NCBI GenBank assembly: GCA_030453435.1
Contig: JAKDKI010000002.1
Location: 1 to 31,508 of the forward strand
DNA: 31,508 nucleotides
DNA from: Kocuria sp.
GTDB lineage: Bacteria > Actinomycetota > Actinomycetes > Actinomycetales > Micrococcaceae
Direction of reading: 5' to 3'
This document shows positions 8,397-15,945 of the stretch, piece by piece. A program made the translations under genes and the position numbers. Each line of letters begins with the position of its first letter. The stretch's first letter is position 1. The notes below the pieces were generated by a model. It had not been told where the DNA came from, made no database searches, and saw only the letters and a list, made by a program, of their open reading frames with translations.

Positions 8397-9044
8397 TCAG
8401 CGCTGGGCAGGCCGCCACATGCCAATCGTCTCCACGGTGCCCCGACTTGGAATGCGACTGCGCTCCACGAACCCGAACTTCTCGTAGTACGACATGTTGG
8501 TCTCGGAAGAGGACTCGAGATAGGCGGGTGTCCCGGTGGCATCCGCGTCCGCCAGCCGGTGCCGGATCAGCGCGGATCCAGCGCCGCGGCCTCGGGCACG
8601 TTCCGTGGTGCCAATGGCCTTCAGGTACCAGTGGGGCACGAGCGGGCGGTGCTTGTCAGCGTTTTTATCGGTGATGGCAGCGTCCAGCATGCGTGAGCGG
8701 AAGATACTGAGGTAGGCGGGCAATTCCGGAGCCTGCGAAAAGAACCCCGGGTTCGTTCCCGGTGCTCCCCACTCGGAGACGCCCAGCAATTCACCGTTTG
8801 ACGAGTCGATCGCCAGCCACACGTGCCCTCCGTACTTAAAGGTGTGCTTGAGCTGGACCTTAAAAATCTTGTACAGCTGGCTCGTCACGTCGCCGGAAGG
8901 CAATAGCCCGGTCGCGTAAGCATCCTTGGAAAAAGCATCCGCAAGAACCTTCGCGGCTCGGTCCAGGTCTGAGAGCGCAGCGGGTTGTACTTTGATGTCG
9001 GCTTTCGCCGTGTTCTGCTGGGGGGATGTGGTTGCTTCGGTTAT
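8397..9044 (-). CDS. GNAT-family N-acetyltransferase with an apparent ATA start
   Basis: The protein has the GNAT acetyl-CoA binding signature around ERARGRGAGSALIRHRL, then ESSSETNMSYYEKFGFVE, the usual C-terminal motif B. The first ordinary start in frame is TTG at 8903, which would remove the family's N-terminal strand-helix. The frame stays open upstream and encodes a typical GNAT beginning (VQPAALSDLDRAAKVLADAF) preceded by a plausible tail (TEATTSPQQNTAK). That tail starts right after an ATA codon at 9044-9042, with an in-frame TAA just upstream. I annotate 215 aa from ATA. The start could instead be the ATC at 8996, or the gene may have lost its ATG. The acetylated substrate is unknown. 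Confidence 0.75.
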   Translation of the reverse strand: MTEATTSPQQNTAKADIKVQPAALSDLDRAAKVLADAFSKDAYATGLLPSGDVTSQLYKIFKVQLKHTFKYGGHVWLAIDSSNGELLGVSEWGAPGTNPGFFSQAPELPAYLSIFRSRMLDAAITDKNADKHRPLVPHWYLKAIGTTERARGRGAGSALIRHRLADADATGTPAYLESSSETNMSYYEKFGFVERSRIPSRGTVETIGMWRPAQR

Positions 9045-9133
9045 TTAGCCCATAGCCCGTAGTTTAGTAGGGACACCTTAGTGTCACTTCTGCCCGGAGA
9101 GTTGGCCGAAGACACGAAACCCTAGGAGGACAG

Positions 9134-11686
9134 TTGGAATCGAGCGATGTAGTTCCCGGACATATCGCCGTACGCGGTGCCCGCGAACATAACCTGGATT
9201 CGCTCGATGTCGACATCCCCCGCGACACCGTGGTCGCGTTCACCGGAATCTCCGGATCGGGGAAATCCTCGCTCGCATTCGGCACGATCTACTCGCACTC
9301 CCGCCAGCGCTACCTCGAGTCGGTCTCGCCCTACGCGCGCAGGCTCATCGATCAGGGATCCGCTCCGCACGTCCGGCTCATCAGCGGGCTCCCACCGGCC
9401 GTGGCCCTGCGCCAGCAACATGCGGGCAGCACCCGCTCGTCGGTCGGCACCGTGTCCCGGATTTCAAACGTGCTGCGTATGCTGTTCTCGCGGTCGGGCA
9501 CCTACCCGGAGGGCTACCGTCCCGCGGACCTCGCGGGCACCTTCCCTCGCGACGCCGCTCCCCTGGATTCCGACAGCTTCTCCCCCAATACCGCCGTGGG
9601 TGCCTGCCGAGTGTGCTCGGGCATGGGGCGTCTCTTGCTGGTCGACCAGAACAAACTCGTCGGAGACCCCTCGCTGAGCATTGACGACGGCGCGATCGTC
9701 GCCTGGCCGGGCGCCTTCGGTGGCAAGAACAATCGGCGCATCCTCAGTGTGCTCGGCGTCGACATCAACGTGCCGTTCGAATCGTTGCCCACCGATACTC
9801 GCGAGTGGGTCCTCACTACCGATGAGCAACCCACCGTTCGCATCGGCGATCGCTACAACGGCACCTACATGAGCCCCAAGCGGTGGGTCGAGCACACCTT
9901 CGCGGATTCGCCGTCGGCCCGGATGCGTGCGAAGGCCGCATCGTTCATGACCGACCAGCTCTGCCCCACCTGCCACGGCAAGCGCCTCAATCCTGAAGCT
10001 CTGGCGGTCACGATCGCAGGCAGGGATATCGCCGACGCCGCTCGCCTCCCCCTTGCCGATCTTTCCTCCTTCCTCGAAGACGCCCGCACCCACCCGGACA
10101 CCGACGAGCTCTCCGTCGAACGCAACCAGGCCGCCCAAGCACTTATCGAGGTCCTTCAGGACCACATCGCGACCATGATTGATATTGGACTGGGCTACCT
10201 CGAAACCGCTCGCCCCACGTCGACGCTCTCCAGCGGTGAGCTTAAGCGACTGCACCTGGCTACCCAGTTGCGCAGTGGACTCTTCGGGGTCCTGTATGTG
10301 CTCGACGAACCCTCAGCGGGGCTGCATCCCTCCGACCTCGAACTGCTCCTCGGCGCGCTGAAGCGGCTCAAGGACGACGGCAACACGGTCTTCGTCGTTG
10401 AGCACAATGCTCAAATCATCCGCACGGCCGACTGGATCGTGGATCTCGGTCCGGGTGCCGGCCGCTACGGCGGGCGGGTGCTCTACAACGGGCCCTCGGA
10501 CGGTCTCGCCGATGTGGAAGAGTCCACCACCGCACGTTACCTCGGGCCCTCGGCCCCGCAGCCACCGGGACCGAAAACCTCGCGCGAGCTTACTGATTGG
10601 ATCGAGCTGCAAGGCGTCACGGGGCACAATCTCTCCGGGGCTGACATCCGGTTGCCACTCGGCGCGTTCACAGCGATCAGCGGCGTTTCCGGATCGGGCA
10701 AGACCACTGTCCTCACGGCACTCGCCAATGAGGTCAGATCGCGACTCGACACCGGGGACGTCCAGGCGGACGAGGAACGCAATCCTGACTCTGTTGAGGT
10801 CGCCGAACAGCTCGTCAACGGCGCTCCCGTCTGGGACCTGGGCAGCGAACAGATCGAGGCCGAGTCCACGACCGGCTTGGACGCCTTCGACCGCATCATT
10901 ATGGTCGACCAGCGTCCCATCGGGCGCACTTCCCGCTCGACCCTGGCCACCTACACCGGACTCTTCGACGGCGTCCGCAAGCTTTTCGCTGCGCAGCCCG
11001 GGGCCAAGAAGCGTGGCTTCGGCGCGGGTCGCTTTTCCTTCAACCAGCCAGAGGGCCGCTGCCCCACTTGTCTCGGCGACGGCGAGGTCAGCATCGAGTT
11101 GCTGTTCATGCCCACGGAGACCGCTCCGTGTCCTGATTGCCACGGCAAGCGGTACAACCCCGAAACACTTGAAGTGACCTACCGCGACCATACGATCGCG
11201 GATGTGCTCGCCATGACCGTAGACGAGGCAGCTGACTTCCTCAGTGACGTGCCTAAGGCATCCGCTATCCTCACGCTGCTGCAGAACATCGGCCTTGGCT
11301 ATGTCAGTTTGGGTCAGAGCGCACCCACTCTTTCTGGCGGCGAGGCCCAGCGAATCAAACTCGTCTCGGAGCTACACCGCTCCTCGCGCGGTCACAGCCT
11401 CTACATCCTGGATGAGCCAACGACCGGGCTTCATCCCGCTGATGCCGATCTCCTGATCGCTCAACTTCAATTGCTAGCGGATGCGGGCAACACCGTGGTC
11501 ATCGCCGACCACGATCTGAGAACCCTCAGCGTCGTCGACTGGATCGTCGACATGGGTCCGGGTGCTGGTTCAGCCGGAGGATCCGTGGTGGCCACGGGAA
11601 CTCCCTCCGAGCTGGCGACTCGCAAGGACAGCCGCACGGGGATCTACCTCGCGCGTCGTGCTGAGGCTTCCCAGGGCGCCGAGTAG
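9134..11686 (+). CDS. Class II UvrA-like excinuclease ATPase (UvrA2)
   Basis: An 850-aa tandem ABC ATPase of the UvrA family. The first Walker A is GISGSGKSS (38-46) and the second is GVSGSGKTT (about 518). Signatures are LSSGELKRL and LSGGEAQRI, with Walker B regions LYVLDEPSAGLHP and LYILDEPTTGLHP. Zinc cysteine pairs are CRVCSG, CPTCHG, CPTCLG and CPDCHG. Housekeeping UvrA is about 940-970 aa. Here the UvrB-binding segment after the first cysteines is shortened, the mark of UvrA2 paralogues linked to damage tolerance and drug or toxin resistance. The TTG start at 9134 follows AGGAGGA. A second, true uvrA is expected elsewhere in the genome. Confidence 0.9.
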   Translation: MESSDVVPGHIAVRGAREHNLDSLDVDIPRDTVVAFTGISGSGKSSLAFGTIYSHSRQRYLESVSPYARRLIDQGSAPHVRLISGLPPAVALRQQHAGSTRSSVGTVSRISNVLRMLFSRSGTYPEGYRPADLAGTFPRDAAPLDSDSFSPNTAVGACRVCSGMGRLLLVDQNKLVGDPSLSIDDGAIVAWPGAFGGKNNRRILSVLGVDINVPFESLPTDTREWVLTTDEQPTVRIGDRYNGTYMSPKRWVEHTFADSPSARMRAKAASFMTDQLCPTCHGKRLNPEALAVTIAGRDIADAARLPLADLSSFLEDARTHPDTDELSVERNQAAQALIEVLQDHIATMIDIGLGYLETARPTSTLSSGELKRLHLATQLRSGLFGVLYVLDEPSAGLHPSDLELLLGALKRLKDDGNTVFVVEHNAQIIRTADWIVDLGPGAGRYGGRVLYNGPSDGLADVEESTTARYLGPSAPQPPGPKTSRELTDWIELQGVTGHNLSGADIRLPLGAFTAISGVSGSGKTTVLTALANEVRSRLDTGDVQADEERNPDSVEVAEQLVNGAPVWDLGSEQIEAESTTGLDAFDRIIMVDQRPIGRTSRSTLATYTGLFDGVRKLFAAQPGAKKRGFGAGRFSFNQPEGRCPTCLGDGEVSIELLFMPTETAPCPDCHGKRYNPETLEVTYRDHTIADVLAMTVDEAADFLSDVPKASAILTLLQNIGLGYVSLGQSAPTLSGGEAQRIKLVSELHRSSRGHSLYILDEPTTGLHPADADLLIAQLQLLADAGNTVVIADHDLRTLSVVDWIVDMGPGAGSAGGSVVATGTPSELATRKDSRTGIYLARRAEASQGAE

Positions 11687-11740
11687 ATTCCATCAGAACC
11701 GCGGGCTTGCAAACCTAAGGCGAAATTTCCCGGGATAGCA

Positions 11741-11776
11741 AAAAAGGCCCCGGAACCGTTTACGGTTCCGAGGCCT
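11741..11776 (-). terminator. Rho-independent terminator, originally of tRNA-Pro
   Basis: Read on the minus strand, GGCCTCGGAACCG and CGGTTCCGGGGCC form a long stem with a TAAA loop, followed by TTTTTT. It lies just beyond the left copy of the tRNA 3' end. It was therefore very likely the native tRNA-Pro terminator before the element inserted. It may now serve integrase readthrough and the converging uvrA2 gene. Confidence 0.85.
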
Positions 11777-11801
11777 AACTGCTTCCCTGGAGGGAAACGT
11801 T

Positions 11802-11838
11802 GGTCGGGCTGACAGGATTTGAACCTGCGACCCCTTGA
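11802..11838. other. attL: 37-bp copy of the tRNA-Pro 3' end
   Basis: These 37 bp are identical to 30345-30381, which covers the T-arm and acceptor 3' half of the intact tRNA-Pro. On the minus strand this copy continues into A, completing an encoded CCA end. It marks the left junction of the integrated element and lies about 145 bp from the integrase stop, the usual layout for tRNA-targeting tyrosine integrases. Confidence 0.93.
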
Positions 11839-11957
11839 GTCTCGGGCACAAGACCCGGGAACTCTGGGGATGGAGCGGGAATCGTTGAGGTAGCAGGTGA
11901 TTTCGAGGCGACAGCCTTCCCGCTGGGTCCCGCAAGTTCCCGTGACATCCCACTCTT

Positions 11958-11969
11958 AGCGGTGACATC
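11958..11969 (+). repeat. Left copy of AGCGGTGACATC, putative integrase arm site
   Basis: The 12-mer is identical to 30269-30280 near the right end. Its 10-bp core GCGGTGACAT recurs at 13315-13324 before the integrase gene. A further GTGACATC lies at 11942-11949 and GTGAC at 11974-11978. Clustering close to the attachment sites fits arm-type binding sites. Confidence 0.55.
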
Positions 11970-11983
11970 TGGAGTGACCTGAG

Positions 11984-13303
11984 TCAGGCTTCGTAGAGGG
12001 GCGACGCTGCAGCCACGATCGCATCCGTGGACGTGACGGCCGTGTACTTCTGACGGTTTACGGCCTTGCTGTGACCGAACAGGCGGATGCGCGTGGCCTC
12101 TGGCAGCACGTCGTACAGCAGGGTGTTGCTCGTGGTCCGCCACGAGTGGCCGCGCTCGTGCTCGAACATCTCGATGTCGAGTTCCCTCGCCAACTCCTGG
12201 TAGACGTTCGCGAGCTTGCGGTCGCGGTTGCGGGGGTCCCACAACCTGTCAGGGTCGGACGGCATCGGAAACAGCCACGGACTGCCCGAGTGGAGTCGCC
12301 GGGCCAGTCGTTCACTCACCTCGGGCGCCAGAACCGCTACCTGCCGGCCAGTCCGAGTCTTGGTGTCCTTGGCGCCCAGCAGGAAGATGAAGGTCCCGTT
12401 GGCGTCGACGTAGCAGTCGGCGACGGGCCTCATGCACAACTCAGAGATCCTCAGTCCGGTGGTGGCCTGAGAGAGGACGATGTCCAAGCACGCCGCACGT
12501 TCAGTCACCCGCTGCTCGCGGGTCCACCGGCCGCGCTTGGGTCGATCGACATCTTCTGGATCGGCGTCCAGCAGGTATCGCAGCGCGCGGGTGAACTCAT
12601 CGCGACTCAGTGCCTGCCCCCCGCGGGAGTATGCGGGCTCCTTCGCCTTGCTTAGGTCGACGTCGAGGTCCGTCAGGGGGTTGAACTCGATGACTTCGTC
12701 GACGCGGAGTTCGGCGGCCAGGTACTTCTTGGCGACGATCTTCGCGTGCTTCGCATTGACTGCGCCATGCAATCGAGCAATCTCCTCGAGGCACGACGTC
12801 AGGGCGCGCGGCTTCATGGCCTCGCGCAGGGTGAGGCCAGCCAGTGCGTGGCGATGCCGGTGCTGCTGATCGCATTCACCTCGGAGCAGCCGATAGGCCA
12901 ACTCGTAGCGACGGACAGTGTTGGGAGACAACTCGTCACGCTTGGCGGCCCGGGATGCGTTGGTGTTCATCTTGGATCGGATCTTCGGCAGGGTGACCTT
13001 GTCCATGTAGTCGAGCACTGGATCGGTCCCCTTCCAGATGCCGTTCCCAGACCCCTTGAGCAGGTCCTCAGCGATCGCGCGCGCCTTGGCGCGAGCTTGC
13101 CCCTTCGTCGGAGCCTGGGTGAACCTACCCCCGTCTCGCTCGAGTTTCCCGGACGGCAGACGCAGGTGCCAATGAACGGTCCAGCCATCCCGTCCGGGTC
13201 GCTGAAACGCCTCTACACGGTCGATCGAGTGCTGGCCCGGCTCCAGCCGTGTAGTGGCCGCTCGCTTCTTGTCACTCTTCTGGTCGCTCTTGCCTGTGGT
13301 CAT
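11984..13303 (-). CDS. int: Tyrosine-type site-specific integrase
   Basis: A 439-aa integrase that inserts and, with a partner, excises the element at tRNA-Pro. The catalytic set is complete: Arg285 (TTGLRISEL), a lysine at 313-315 (AKDTKTRTG), His386 and Arg389 (GHSWR), His411 (FGHSK) and Tyr420 (RQKYTAV). The N-terminal part (about 30-110) carries an arm-binding-like region and about 120-250 a SAM-like core-binding region. The frame is open upstream to 13861, but that stretch overlaps the divergent gene and lacks integrase character. I choose ATG at 13303; ATG at 13325 is an alternative. A GCGGTGACAT copy just upstream suggests autoregulation. Confidence 0.9.
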   Translation of the reverse strand: MTTGKSDQKSDKKRAATTRLEPGQHSIDRVEAFQRPGRDGWTVHWHLRLPSGKLERDGGRFTQAPTKGQARAKARAIAEDLLKGSGNGIWKGTDPVLDYMDKVTLPKIRSKMNTNASRAAKRDELSPNTVRRYELAYRLLRGECDQQHRHRHALAGLTLREAMKPRALTSCLEEIARLHGAVNAKHAKIVAKKYLAAELRVDEVIEFNPLTDLDVDLSKAKEPAYSRGGQALSRDEFTRALRYLLDADPEDVDRPKRGRWTREQRVTERAACLDIVLSQATTGLRISELCMRPVADCYVDANGTFIFLLGAKDTKTRTGRQVAVLAPEVSERLARRLHSGSPWLFPMPSDPDRLWDPRNRDRKLANVYQELARELDIEMFEHERGHSWRTTSNTLLYDVLPEATRIRLFGHSKAVNRQKYTAVTSTDAIVAAASPLYEA

Positions 13304-13314
13304 GACCAGAGAGT

Positions 13315-13324
13315 GCGGTGACAT
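13315..13324 (+). repeat. Third GCGGTGACAT copy, in the integrase upstream region
   Basis: It is identical to the core of the repeats near both element ends. It lies 12 bp upstream of the chosen integrase ATG (13303) and overlaps the alternative ATG at 13325. Binding here would repress or tune integrase expression. Confidence 0.5.
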
Positions 13325-13369
13325 GTTCGCGCTGTTCAAGTGCCTTGGGAAGTTCCAGGAACGAACGGG

Positions 13370-13399
13370 TTGACACGGGCTTTTCTGGGATAATAGGAT
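13370..13399 (+). promoter_or_regulatory. Predicted promoter for the excisionase-like gene
   Basis: TTGACA at 13370-13375 and TAGGAT at 13394-13399 are 18 bp apart, a near-consensus actinobacterial housekeeping sigma promoter. It points right and would give a leader of about 195 nt before the HTH gene. A perfect 14-bp palindrome, GCGCGCATGCGCGC (13518-13531), lies in that leader. Confidence 0.65.
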
Positions 13400-13572
13400 C
13401 GGAGACAGAAGACAGCCGATCCCGAAAACATGACAAGGGATAGTTGACGGCCTAGGCGAGGCAGCCGAGCGCACAGCGCAGGACACTGCAGACCGAAGGG
13501 TCCGAGGCGACAAGAGGGCGCGCATGCGCGCAAACCCCGGAGGGTTGACCTGAGATGGTCCCCGGGCGGCCC

Positions 13573-13596
13573 CCTTGCAGACATCAGCCTGCAAGG
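13573..13596 (+). promoter_or_regulatory. Hairpin covering the ribosome binding site of the HTH gene
   Basis: CCTTGCAG (13573-13580) and CTGCAAGG (13589-13596) are perfect complements with an 8-nt loop. The right arm contains the start of AAGGAG (13594-13599), the ribosome binding site for ATG 13604. Folding would hide the site, so translation may be controlled. Confidence 0.55.
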
Positions 13597-13603
13597 AGAA
13601 GTC

Positions 13604-13843
13604 ATGTCCAACATCAGCAAGATTTTCGACGAGCACGACCACGCCGTCATGCCCAATGAGGCCGCCCGCTTCCTTGGCGTCGCCACCAAGACTCTCGCCA
13701 ACTGGCGGGCGGACGGCAAGGGTCCGCAGTACGTCCGCCTCGAGGGCGGCAGTGTCGTGTACGTCCGTGATGACCTGGAGACCTACCGCGACAGTCAGCG
13801 GGTGCTCCCTAAGTCGGCGTCGACCCGCCGGCGGTCTGCGTGA
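13604..13843 (+). CDS. Excisionase-like HTH DNA-binding protein
   Basis: A 79-aa protein with a MerR/excisionase-type winged helix. The segment VMPNEAARFLGVATKTLANWRADGKGP is the helix-turn-helix (about 15-41), and YVRLEGGSVVYVRDDLETY is the wing with the following helix (about 43-61), matching the HTH_17/AlpA pattern. It is divergent from the integrase and probably acts as excisionase or as regulator of the rep-mob genes. The start ATG 13604 has AAGGAG upstream. The basic tail may add DNA binding. Confidence 0.82.
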   Translation: MSNISKIFDEHDHAVMPNEAARFLGVATKTLANWRADGKGPQYVRLEGGSVVYVRDDLETYRDSQRVLPKSASTRRRSA

Positions 13844-13960
13844 GGTTCCGCTCCCCCACACTCGTCATTGACGCGCTGCACCGAGCAGCCGACCCCGCCC
13901 GAGCAGACGTGGTGTCCGAACGCGAAAACTCTCTGGACTCGCTGTCGGGCGCCAACAATG

Positions 13961-14086
13961 TGGGCATTTCTGGGCACGGCCACTGGCGCCCCCTGCTTTT
14001 TAGGGCCTTCTCACGCCTGCACCCCGATGAATCTCGATGTGACAGCACTGGGCACAACCGGGCATCCGGTGGGCATAAGTGGGCAT
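13961..14086 (+). repeat. Iteron-like heptamers (T/C)GGGCA(T/C), helically phased
   Basis: Copies start at 13961, 13971, 14049, 14059, 14070 and 14080. Within the two clusters the spacing is 10, 10, 11 and 10 bp, one DNA turn each, so a protein could bind all copies on one face. Position directly upstream of the Rep-like gene suggests an origin, or autoregulation by Rep or the HTH protein. Confidence 0.6.
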
Positions 14087-14178
14087 CGAGCCCGACGGGC
14101 CAGCCTGATTCCACCGACCCTGCCGCACTCGCGCCGTCACGGCGTCACTCGACCGCAACCACTCTCAGACACGACGAA

Positions 14179-14200
14179 GCCCGGAGCTGGAACTCCGGGC
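14179..14200 (+). terminator. Strong hairpin in the rep leader, attenuator-like
   Basis: GCCCGGAG (14179-14186) and CTCCGGGC (14193-14200) form a perfect 8-bp stem with a 6-nt loop, 33 nt before the rep ATG. No T-run follows, so it is either a weak terminator/attenuator or part of an origin. Confidence 0.45.
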
Positions 14201-14233
14201 CTCGATCCGTCTACTACAGAAAGGAGCCGAGCG

Positions 14234-15610
14234 ATGCCGCGCTCGACCACGCCTCATTCTATCGAACCTGAGGCCCAGAAGAAGACCCCCAAGAAGGCCC
14301 GCGCGTGGACCTTCACTTGTCAGCTCAAGGACCCGTTGACCGGCGCTGAGTTGTTCTCGAAGGAGCGGCTCCAGGCCGGCCTCGGCATGAAGTCCACCGG
14401 TGAGTACTTGTGGCACGTCGAGGACCAGGACAAGGCCCCGGAGCACATCCAGGGTGCCCTCCGGATGGTCAACTCCCGCACGCGTGAACAGGTCGCCGGC
14501 TGGCTCGGTCTCCCGCCGATGCTGGTGGTCCCGCTGCAGGGCCACGGCGCCTTTCAGAGGCACATCGCCTATATACTCGGCCTGTCGCCTGAGGCGGTGG
14601 CCAAGGGAAAGGCGCACTACCCGACCGAAGGAATCCGTTCCAACTTCGATTGGCAGGCCTGCCTCGAAAGCTACTTCGGTCGCCCGGCCGTGGTCAGCAC
14701 CCTGCCAACCTTGACCGAGGTCAAGATCGCTGTCTTCGACGCCACGATGAGCCTTGCGGATGTCCAGTCCGTGCACAAGGCTCTGTACGTCACGCACCGC
14801 CGGGAACTGCAGGCTTTGGCCGCAGACGGCGAGGAGCAGCGCCGACTGGCCAAGGGAAAGATCGAACAGGCCGAGGCTACTGAGCGCGAGGCCCGAGAGC
14901 GGCCCCGCCGCGAGCGTGAGGCCCTCCAGCTGGCTGAGGCTGCCCGTGTCGAACAGGAGCGCCAGCAGATCGAGCGTCAGCAGCGTGAGCGCGACGAGCG
15001 TGAGCGGTTGGAGGCCGAGGTCGAGGCCAGGCGACTCGCCGACGAGGCCGAGCGTGCCACCCCTGAATACCAGGCGCGCGTTGCCGCTGAGCAGGAGGCA
15101 ACCGAGCGTCGAGATCTGGTCACCAACATCGCGATGTGGCTGGACGTCCAAGGGCTCCAGCCGGCACGGGAGCACGGTGCCGCGCAGTTGGCCCAGGAGT
15201 ACGAACTCACCAGCGACGACCATCTCGTCAACGGTCGGCTGACTCACCGAGGAGCCGTGGTCCTTTTCGCTGACCTGTGTCTGGACCTCGGCGACGCCTG
15301 CAGCCTCGACCTCGACACGGTCCTGCCCGATGTTCGCGCCGAACTGGTACGTGCGAGGGCTGACCTCCAGAGCGTGGGCCGCTGGATCGTGGCCGCTGAG
15401 TTTCATGCCGCAGATGGCAACGAGCAGGCCTTCAAGAAGGCACTCCGCCTCCGACGGCAGTACGCGACGTACACCGACGTCGTCGAGCTCCCGATGGTGC
15501 GCACGGACATCAAGAAGTCCTGGCGCGATGCCCTGACCAACGTCGATCCCCGGACGAAGCCGGGTGCGACTGCAAAGACCTTGTCCACCGACACGAAAGG
15601 CAGCAAGTGA
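14234..15610 (+). CDS. Putative rolling-circle Rep-like protein with HUQ motif
   Basis: A 458-aa protein. The N-terminal domain (about 22-140) resembles Rep_2/circovirus-like HUH endonucleases. It has LWHVEDQDK (59-67) as the metal-site region, His71-Ile-Gln73 in HIQGALRM as a HUQ version of motif II, and candidate catalytic tyrosines Tyr113 (IAYILG) and Tyr129 (KAHYP). A long Arg/Glu-rich coiled coil follows (about 200-300), then a C-terminal domain of unknown role. The ATG at 14234 is chosen because AAAGGAG lies 7 nt upstream; the frame is open earlier but without a site. It probably nicks the element's origin after excision. The stop overlaps the next start (TGATG). Confidence 0.65.
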   Translation: MPRSTTPHSIEPEAQKKTPKKARAWTFTCQLKDPLTGAELFSKERLQAGLGMKSTGEYLWHVEDQDKAPEHIQGALRMVNSRTREQVAGWLGLPPMLVVPLQGHGAFQRHIAYILGLSPEAVAKGKAHYPTEGIRSNFDWQACLESYFGRPAVVSTLPTLTEVKIAVFDATMSLADVQSVHKALYVTHRRELQALAADGEEQRRLAKGKIEQAEATEREARERPRREREALQLAEAARVEQERQQIERQQRERDERERLEAEVEARRLADEAERATPEYQARVAAEQEATERRDLVTNIAMWLDVQGLQPAREHGAAQLAQEYELTSDDHLVNGRLTHRGAVVLFADLCLDLGDACSLDLDTVLPDVRAELVRARADLQSVGRWIVAAEFHAADGNEQAFKKALRLRRQYATYTDVVELPMVRTDIKKSWRDALTNVDPRTKPGATAKTLSTDTKGSK

Positions 15611-15945
15611 TGACCAAGCAGATCCTTAAGAACATCGACGAGCTCGAAGCTCAGCGTCGTGAGCTCGATCAGCAGATCCGTGCCGCCAAGCGCGCCAAGA
15701 AGAAGGCTGCGGCCGCAGCGCTGATGTCCGCGCTACAGACCCTCGGCGTCGACCTTGCCGGAGCTGCCGGCGCCGACAACATCGAGAGCGTCGAGCTCCT
15801 GCGCGAGGCGCTAATGTCGGACCAGATGCAGGCGTGGCTGCGCCACCAGATCGGCACCGAATCATCGGACGTCCCGGTGCCCGGCATGGGCCTTGCCGAG
15901 GCGATCGACAGCACCGGTGGAGGTGGTCACTATGACCGGGTCTGA
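15610..15945 (+). CDS. Small coiled-coil protein between rep and mobC, unknown
   Basis: A 111-aa protein. The N-terminal third (residues 1-38) is a charged amphipathic helix (IDELEAQRRELDQQIRAAKR), and the rest has no recognised motif. Starts at GTG 15607 and ATG 15610 are adjacent; ATG is preferred, coupled to the rep stop. The stop lies 14 bp inside mobC. Its place in the rep-mob transcript suggests an accessory DNA-processing role, but I cannot name one. Confidence 0.7.
   Translation: MTKQILKNIDELEAQRRELDQQIRAAKRAKKKAAAAALMSALQTLGVDLAGAAGADNIESVELLREALMSDQMQAWLRHQIGTESSDVPVPGMGLAEAIDSTGGGGHYDRV

Larger units (their letters stand above)
13844..14233. other. Gap upstream of rep with iteron-like repeats and a hairpin
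   Basis: This 390-bp stretch holds six TGGGCAT-like heptamers (13961-14086) and a hairpin (14179-14200). Open frames cross it, but they lack ribosome binding sites and codon bias. The element's replication origin or oriT may lie here. Confidence 0.6.

Noticed and set aside
11802..11838. A second tRNA-Pro gene at the left junction
   Set aside because: Only the 3' half (T-arm and acceptor) is present. Beyond 11838 the sequence does not form an anticodon arm, so it is an attachment-site remnant.
13304..13861. Upstream extension of the integrase frame
   Set aside because: The extra residues overlap the divergent HTH gene and its promoter, and they show no integrase similarity. A 439-aa start gives a normal family length.
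15001..15120. Repetitive Arg/Glu coding as a possible repeat array or CRISPR
   Set aside because: The repetition reflects biased codons of a coiled coil. No regular spacers or identical repeat units are present.
14165..15406. 413-codon minus-strand open frame antisense to rep
   Set aside because: The plus-strand gene has a ribosome binding site, HUQ motif and codon bias. This frame is its complement, and its Leu-rich sequence is an artefact of Glu/Gln codons.
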